64,000 nt of DNA from Saccharomycopsis crataegensis (Eukaryota > Ascomycota > Saccharomycetes > Ascoideales > Saccharomycopsidaceae): NCBI RefSeq assembly GCF_037102585.1, contig NW_027043822.1, positions 266,001 through 330,000 of the forward strand. The letters are read 5' to 3'. The first letter of the stretch is position 1; each line of letters opens with the position of its first letter. The position numbers and the translations under genes were made by a program. Of the stretch, positions 61,948 through 64,000 are shown piece after piece. The notes under the pieces were generated by a model. That model saw nothing but the letters and a program-made list of their open reading frames with translations, was not told where the DNA came from and ran no database searches.

Positions 61948-61970
61948 GACAGACAGACAGACAGACAGAC
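61948..61970. repeat. (GACA)n tetranucleotide repeat
   Basis: About six GACA units just before the box array, possibly marking the edge of the inserted element. Confidence 0.85.
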
Positions 61971-62001
61971 TGGCTGATGCGATGTTTGGATGTGCGGGCC
62001 T

Positions 62002-62216
62002 TTCGTTAAGTTTTTCAATTTTTTTCTCGTACAGTGTTTTCATTTTTTATTCGTACCAACCACCGGAAATGTTCATACCAGTGGCAAAAAATAATTCATA
62101 CCGACCCCCGGTATTTTTCGTACCACCACAGTGGGATTTATTCAGACCATCTAAGAAAAATAGTTCATACTATTGCACTTCAATTATTCATACCAACAGA
62201 ATATAAAATTCATACT
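62002..62216 (+). repeat. Array of TTCRTACY boxes at 22-24 bp spacing
   Basis: Eight clear boxes start at 62050, 62072, 62095, 62117, 62141, 62164, 62187 and 62209, each TTCRTACC, TTCATACT or one mismatch (TTCAGACC). Spacings are 22, 23, 22, 24, 23, 23 and 22 bp, about two helical turns. Weaker copies (TTCGTTAA at 62002, CTCGTACA at 62026) extend it by 24-bp steps to the left. Units 1 and 3 also share CCGG, and units 2 and 4 share CAGTGG. It lies about 266 bp past the transposase stop codon. It resembles subterminal transposase-binding repeats, but no partner array is visible on the right. Confidence 0.75.
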
Positions 62217-62481
62217 AAATGCATAAAATTCTTATGCTTTCATTAATATTTTATCTTTGATATTATTAAACATGTTATAGGGGACCCGCACACCCAATAA
62301 AGCCCCTTTGCAATACTCATTTACCATTTCAAAGGCTCATAACCAAATTTTGGAGTGGTTTCGTCCTTCCTTAAAATTTTAAATTTTCATCAATTTGTTT
62401 TTGAGCCTTTTTGTGTCTTTATGTAATTTTTTTTATAGTTTTTACTTTTTTTTTTTTGGTTTGTTTTCTAATTTTTTTTCT

Positions 62482-63819
62482 TCATCTTTGGTATTTGTTT
62501 TCAAAAGAGCTGCTGTTGTAAACAGAGATCAATATGTCTAGAAGCATGTCTGCAGAATCCCTTGTAACTATCAAGGGAAATATTTCTGTGGCTTCTTTCA
62601 CCCTTGGAGTTAATTGCTCCTTCTTGCTCAAGTTTGATCTTTTGACTTTACTCTTACACACTGACCAGAATTCTTCTATAGCATTCAACCCTGGAGAATA
62701 AGGAGGTAAAAACACAAGTTCCAAGCCACTCAGTGCCACTAGTAACTGAAGATCACGTCGTTTATGAATGGCAGCATTATCAAGGATCAAATATTTCATA
62801 CCTTTGAGCTCCTCGTTATTTTCTATTTGCTGGATCACTGACTTTACAAAACTGTAGAAGTGATTAGCTGTAGTACCTTTACTCACTTTGTCAATGGTCG
62901 TTTCTGAATCAAGTTTTCTCTTCTTATTGGATGTAGCCACTGGAGTTCTGACCTTTAATTCAATACAACCTTTGACAGAAATTGCCCCAATGAACGAAAT
63001 ATTAAGCCCTCTGGTTACGGGAACAGTAAGAACTGCTTTTTCACCCACAGCAGACCATCCATACTCACGCCGCATACTGATATTGAAACCTGCTTCGTCG
63101 ATGAAAATACAGTTTTGACTAAAGTCGAGCTTGTCTTTATACTTCTCTGCCCACTCGAGTCTCTGTTTCTTCAATTCCTCCAGACTTCTTCTCAAAGCCC
63201 ATTTAGAAATACGTTTGAGACTTAGCTTACAGACCTTGGTTACAAAGTTATAGATTGTTGTAGCCTTGGCTCTTACATTGGTGAAGGCTTTCTTGAGTCT
63301 CTCCAACATAAAATCGAGAGTCACTGTAGCATCCTCCTTTATCAATTTTTGAAGGAATTCTTTATGTTCATCAGTGAGAAGGGGTTTACGACCTCTTTTC
63401 TTTATTGGCTTCGAGATACCATTTAATTCATTCACAAGTATTTTGTTCCACTTTCTTTTCCATGTGTAAGCAGTTTGCAAAGGTATATCTTCTAATTTTG
63501 CAGCCTTGTAAGCTGATACACCTTCTTCCATGACCAAGTGCCAAAATCTTTGTTTGACAGCTTGATTATAATACCGGTACGAACCTCTATATCTTCGTTC
63601 TTTCATTTCTGTTTCCATCTTAGCATCTTCTTCTTCTTCGAAAATAGGATCAATTTCCATAATACCAGGTTTTTCAAAATGCTTATAGTCACTGTAACTA
63701 AAGCAAGCTTCAACTGGTGCTATTTCAGACTCTAAAGTCATCTCACTGGGTTCAGCATAGAATCTATTACCTAGGCCATCAACATACCCATCAGTTAGTA
63801 GCTTGGCTTTCAAGTCCAT
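62482..63819 (-). CDS. IS630/Tc1-mariner-type DD34E transposase, 445 aa
   Basis: An uninterrupted transposase frame. A helix-turn-helix (about residues 80-125, SYRYYNQAVKQRFWHLVMEE) and a second DNA-binding part with a GRKPLLTDEHKEFLQ hook (about 145-205) precede the DDE_3-type catalytic core. The catalytic triad is Asp in FIDEAGFNI (about residue 240), Asp in LILDNAAIHK (about 346) and Glu in YSPGLNAIEEFW. Thirty-four residues separate the last two, so this is the DD34E type. It is a cut-and-paste element acting at TA sites in its family. All catalytic residues look intact. No terminal inverted repeats pair inside the window; the right end may lie beyond 64000. Origin by horizontal transfer is possible but not shown. 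Confidence 0.9.
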   Translation of the reverse strand: MDLKAKLLTDGYVDGLGNRFYAEPSEMTLESEIAPVEACFSYSDYKHFEKPGIMEIDPIFEEEEDAKMETEMKERRYRGSYRYYNQAVKQRFWHLVMEEGVSAYKAAKLEDIPLQTAYTWKRKWNKILVNELNGISKPIKKRGRKPLLTDEHKEFLQKLIKEDATVTLDFMLERLKKAFTNVRAKATTIYNFVTKVCKLSLKRISKWALRRSLEELKKQRLEWAEKYKDKLDFSQNCIFIDEAGFNISMRREYGWSAVGEKAVLTVPVTRGLNISFIGAISVKGCIELKVRTPVATSNKKRKLDSETTIDKVSKGTTANHFYSFVKSVIQQIENNEELKGMKYLILDNAAIHKRRDLQLLVALSGLELVFLPPYSPGLNAIEEFWSVCKSKVKRSNLSKKEQLTPRVKEATEIFPLIVTRDSADMLLDILISVYNSSSFENKYQR

Positions 63820-64000
63820 ACTTAGTTTTGATGGTAAAATCTTATGCTTTTTTTTGTAAGTAATCTGGTGATCACATAAAGACCGAATTGAATGTCAAAA
63901 GTGGGAATTCATCATCTTAAATGGAGAACAGCTCCTACCATACATTCGTTCCCATTTCTTGAAAACCGTAATCACGTGCTACTATTAATATTATTATAGA
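63820..64000. other. Right edge, flank of the transposase 5' end
   Basis: The 181 bp hold the transposase promoter side. One isolated TTCGTTCC (63945-63952) and a CACGTG (about 63975) are seen. I find no inverted copy of the left-hand boxes. The element's right end is not resolved. Confidence 0.45.

Larger units (their letters stand above)
61723..62481. other. Left flank of the transposase, with box array and GACA repeats
   Basis: The stretch holds the PHYHD1-like 3' end, a GACA tetranucleotide repeat (61948-61970), the phased array of TTCRTACY boxes (62002-62216) and a T-rich 3' flank of the transposase (62390-62480). The overlapping short frames at 61982-62206 and 62034-62246 are not genes; the repeat period is not a multiple of three. 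Confidence 0.6.

Noticed and set aside
62002-62216. CRISPR-like array
   Set aside because: The constant part is just 8 bp and the period 22-24 bp, too short for CRISPR repeats and spacers. The host is a eukaryote.

Overview
The window is nuclear DNA of a budding yeast (Saccharomycotina). The genes are compact and mostly intronless. The three introns I can place are short (83-151 nt), with GTNNGT-type donors and TACTAAC-like branch points. The gene set is typically yeast: PAM17, STI1, ERG3, ODC1, PEX5, TEP1, LAP2, TOP2, NUM1, MPH1, AAC/PET9 and an STL1-type transporter. CTG codons are almost absent: I count two in TOP2, one in STI1 and none in ERG3, AAC or the PHYHD1-like gene. CTC and TTG are in normal use. 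This hints at a lineage with a reassigned CUG codon (Ser or Ala), although the window alone cannot prove it. Species not identified.

Layout. 0-6.3 kb: PAM17 (+), an unrecognised 223-aa protein (+), the Hsp90 cochaperone STI1 (+) behind a perfect heat-shock element, and convergent ERG3 (-). 6.3-14 kb: a roughly 1.9-kb gene-free stretch with two sterol-response-like elements, a poly-Asn putative regulator (-), ODC1 (-, one intron) and a fumarylacetoacetate-hydrolase-family enzyme (-). 14-20.4 kb: PEX5 (+) followed by an 82-unit TTTA tract, the PTEN homologue TEP1 (+) and an unrecognised Ser/Thr-rich protein (+). 21-27 kb: the LTA4-hydrolase-type aminopeptidase LAP2 (-) and an STL1/HGT-type symporter (-, one intron). 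27.7-37 kb: TOP2 (+, one intron) and a C2H2 plus fungal-TF-domain regulator (+). 37.8-50.4 kb: an unrecognised 442-aa protein (-) and a giant 3605-aa NUM1 homologue (-). 51-61.7 kb: a tail-anchored FHA protein (-), MPH1 helicase (+), ADP/ATP carrier (-) and a PHYHD1-like dioxygenase (+). 61.9-64 kb: a mobile-element region with an intact DD34E transposase (-) and, beyond its 3' end, an array of TTCRTACY boxes at 22-24 bp spacing.

The genes are mostly independent housekeeping functions. Several act in the mitochondrion (PAM17 import motor, ODC1 and AAC carriers, NUM1 cortical anchoring), at least one in the peroxisome (PEX5), and two in genome maintenance (TOP2, MPH1). There is no operon-like organisation. 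The least explained structures are the phased box array at 62.0-62.2 kb, the two NUM1 heptad arrays with polar core residues, and the codon usage.
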